From the NCBI GenBank assembly GCA_002431285.1, contig DJEF01000040.1, positions 660-8,497 of the forward strand: a stretch of DNA of 7,838 nucleotides, read 5' to 3'. A program made the translations under genes and the position numbers. The notes under the pieces were generated by a model, which saw nothing but the letters and a program-made list of their open reading frames with translations, made no database searches and was not told where the DNA came from. Of this stretch, positions 6,398 through 7,838 are shown piece after piece; within the stretch, counting starts at the first letter, position 1, and every line of letters starts with the position of its first letter. This DNA comes from Ruminococcaceae bacterium UBA5905. GTDB taxonomy: Bacteria > Bacillota > Clostridia > Oscillospirales > Acutalibacteraceae.

Positions 6398-6441
6398 GGG
6401 AGCGGGATCACCAATCGTGGCGATCCCGCTCCCGGGCTTTT
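6398..6441. terminator. Terminator between the convergent alaX and amidase genes
   Basis: A perfect 12-bp stem, GGGAGCGGGATC (6398-6409) with GATCCCGCTCCC (6422-6433), encloses a 12-base loop and is followed by GGGCTTTTA on the + strand. The U-run is short, so strength is uncertain. The genes on both sides converge on it, and on the - strand the stem is followed by CCTCGATTTATC, so it may stop transcripts from both directions. Confidence 0.65.
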
Positions 6442-6484
6442 ATGCCGGATTTGTTTTTGGGGGGGAGATATCCCGGGGAGATGA

Positions 6485-7324
6485 TTATAGCTCTACCCAC
6501 CCGGATACATACAGCCATGCCGGGGATTTGCCCACCCGATCGGCGCGGTTGGTCACGCGATAACGGTTGCCGATCTTTATCCCGTCATACAGCCAGAATG
6601 CCCCGGTGCGGGTCACATACTTGCTGCCCCGGGCAGTGGTGTACAGCTTATCGCCGTTTAGGCGGATGCTGTCGCCGGTTTTCGGTATCGCCGGGGCCGG
6701 CTGGGGTTGCGGCGTGGGTTCCGGTATGGGCTGCGGTGTCGACTCCGGTGCGGGGTCAGTCGGCTTTTCCGGTTCCGGGGTGGGTTGCGGCTCGGTGTGT
6801 GGCTTATAGTCCACTCCGCAGATCTCGCACAGCGCCTGCACCGTCTCCTCCGCCATTGTTTCCATGCCGCCGTTGTGGAACCAGGCGCAGTCCTCCGCAT
6901 TGTCGTGGAAGAACAGCTCGTCGTACAGGCATATCATGGCGGTGGCGTTGACCTCATAGAGGTCGCTGCGCTGCCGCACAACATGGTGTATGCTTTTGCG
7001 GTATTTGTGGAGAATGTCCGCTTTTGCTTTGCTGTCGGCGTTGGGGTAGCACATGGTCATGCTGTATCGGCCGCCGCCGGCATTGGAATGGGCGACATAG
7101 TAGATGTCGGCTTTCCAGCGGTTGGCCTCTGCCACCCGCACGGTCATGGCCTGCGAGCCGGTCAGCCCTCTGTCGCCCCGCATGACCTCGAAGCCCACCT
7201 CCCGCAGACGGGTCTCCAGAATATCCGCGTATGCATTGCAGTGGGTGTTTTCGCTGCATTGCATCGGGCACTGTGTGCGGTTATCGGCGGCATGGGCCGC
7301 CGGAGATAAATAAATCTTTGCCAT
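6485..7324 (-). CDS. N-acetylmuramoyl-L-alanine amidase with Pro-rich linker and wall-binding-like C-terminal module (endolysin or autolysin)
   Basis: It is predicted to cut the amide bond between N-acetylmuramic acid and L-alanine in peptidoglycan. The 279-residue frame starts at ATG 7324, eight bases after the GGAGG site; an ATG six bases earlier (7330) would be only two bases from it. Residues 1-173 resemble the zinc-dependent Amidase_3 fold: MAKIYLSPAAH with His11, YYVAHSNAGGG with His79, and YDELFFHDNAEDCAWF with Glu136, the likely zinc ligands and catalytic acid. The first motif differs from the textbook DPGHGG. Residues 175-214 form a P/E/Q-rich repeat linker. Residues 216-279 (KLYTT, FWLYDG, GNRYRVTN, VGKSPAWLYVSGWVE) match the SH3-like tail seen in clostridial phage lysins. 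There is no signal peptide, which fits a holin-dependent phage endolysin, although no holin is visible in the 124 bases upstream. Eight cysteines in the catalytic part are unusual for a secreted wall enzyme. It converges with alaX. Confidence 0.85.
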   Translation of the reverse strand: MAKIYLSPAAHAADNRTQCPMQCSENTHCNAYADILETRLREVGFEVMRGDRGLTGSQAMTVRVAEANRWKADIYYVAHSNAGGGRYSMTMCYPNADSKAKADILHKYRKSIHHVVRQRSDLYEVNATAMICLYDELFFHDNAEDCAWFHNGGMETMAEETVQALCEICGVDYKPHTEPQPTPEPEKPTDPAPESTPQPIPEPTPQPQPAPAIPKTGDSIRLNGDKLYTTARGSKYVTRTGAFWLYDGIKIGNRYRVTNRADRVGKSPAWLYVSGWVEL

Positions 7325-7332
7325 CTTCATTT

Positions 7333-7337
7333 CCTCC
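7333..7337 (-). promoter_or_regulatory. Ribosome binding site choosing the amidase start at 7324
   Basis: GGAGG on the - strand lies eight bases before ATG 7324 but only two before ATG 7330, so the second ATG (MAKIYLSP) is preferred. A TATATT sequence 10 to 15 bases upstream could be a -10 box, but I see no matching -35 box. Confidence 0.6.
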
Positions 7338-7454
7338 GTTTACAATATATGCATCGGTTTCTTCGATGATACGGCGCTGGCCGGTAGGTATGCGTAGTTG
7401 TCTGTCCGAATGGGGGACATCCGGTATAGCGGTTCTCAGCGCCGGCGGCCGTTT

Positions 7455-7838
7455 TTATTGGCTCACCTTTCGTCCGCAGATGAGCACCTGTGTCCCCACC
7501 GGGAGATTGTTGACCGAATTGATGAGGATGGAGCTGGCCGCGCCCAGACTGACCAACCGTCTTTGATTGGCCATATTAGCCGCCGCCGCTGCTATGGACG
7601 CACAGCAATCCCATACGTGGATGTCGTCATTTCCGATCCGTTCTCCGATGAAATAAAAATAGCGGCATCCGACCTGAGAAGTCTGCATATACACTCTGTT
7701 GCTGCTTGCCTGTTCATTAAACCACACGCTCAGCTCATTGATTTTTACCGTTATGGAGGACGGCAATTGCATATATATCGCCACTCGGTCCAGTGAGAAG
7801 CTCTCTCCGCTCGGAAGGGCCGAAACGGTGATATCGTT
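7455..7838 (-). CDS. C-terminal part of an unrecognised protein, possibly phage structural (partial)
   Basis: The frame is open from the right window edge to a TAA at 7455-7457, giving 127 residues; the start is outside the window. The GTG at 7782-7784 is an internal codon, since the same frame continues upstream (NDITVSALPSGESFSLDRV) without a stop. I do not recognise a family. The text alternates short strands and turns (SITVKINELSVWFNEQ, CRYFYFIGERIGNDDIHVWD) with an Ala-rich segment (SIAAAAANMANQRR), and ends in VGTQVLICGRKVSQ. There is no signal peptide or membrane span in the visible part. It reads in the same direction as the amidase, 124 bases upstream of it. In many clostridial prophages a tail or baseplate gene precedes the lysis genes, so a phage structural role is a reasonable guess from context only. 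Confidence 0.6.
   Translation of the reverse strand, partial: NDITVSALPSGESFSLDRVAIYMQLPSSITVKINELSVWFNEQASSNRVYMQTSQVGCRYFYFIGERIGNDDIHVWDCCASIAAAAANMANQRRLVSLGAASSILINSVNNLPVGTQVLICGRKVSQ

Noticed and set aside
6720..6800. A repeat-like stretch of alternating Pro codons that might be a DNA tandem repeat.
   Set aside because: The units are irregular and best explained by the P/E/Q linker of the amidase; no regular period is seen.
6567..7309. Forward-strand open frames opposite the amidase gene (80 and 200 codons).
   Set aside because: They are shadows of the - strand amidase; the Gly- and Val-rich text is the complement of its Pro-rich linker.
7331..7454. A possible small holin gene or promoter between the two - strand genes.
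   Set aside because: The 124 bases are too short for a holin and hold only a TATATT box without a matching -35 box.

Overview
The window looks like chromosomal DNA of a moderately GC-rich Gram-positive anaerobe, most likely a clostridial gut bacterium (Oscillospiraceae or a relative). Strong AGGAGG-type ribosome binding sites, sigma-A-like TATACT boxes, a clostridial-style pyruvate kinase without the C-terminal PEP-utilizer domain, a long AlaX protein and an amidase with a firmicute-phage-type wall-binding tail all point that way. The assignment is inferred from the sequence alone.

Layout. (1) Positions 2-274 hold what looks like the C-terminal end of a surface protein (hydrophobic span plus basic tail), cut by the window edge. 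(2) Positions 275-917 have no convincing gene, although several frames are open at once. (3) Positions 996-3608 are a run of carbohydrate-related genes, all on the + strand and all damaged. A secreted protein with a carbohydrate-binding-like domain runs into what looks like the tail of a polysaccharide deacetylase. Next comes an aldo/keto reductase with two frameshifts in poly-G tracts and an amber stop. Its remains are joined in phase to the C-terminal half of a GH36 alpha-galactosidase. A perfect 20-bp hairpin terminator closes the run. (4) Positions 3714-6441 are an intact housekeeping transcription unit: promoter, pyruvate kinase (pyk), an AlaX-type alanyl-tRNA editing hydrolase 12 bases downstream, and a hairpin terminator. 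(5) On the - strand, reading toward that unit, lie an N-acetylmuramoyl-L-alanine amidase with a Pro-rich linker and a C-terminal wall-binding-like module, and upstream of it the C-terminal part of an unrecognised, possibly phage structural, protein. This may be the lysis end of a prophage or its remnant.

How it fits together. The healthy part couples a glycolytic enzyme with a translation-fidelity enzyme under one promoter. The 996-3608 part reads best as a collapsed oligosaccharide-use locus, where successive deletions fused gene pieces and point lesions accumulated; a contig chimera or homopolymer sequencing errors must be excluded. I do not see a clearly new defence or mobile system. The fusions and the unexplained 275-917 stretch are the most unusual parts.
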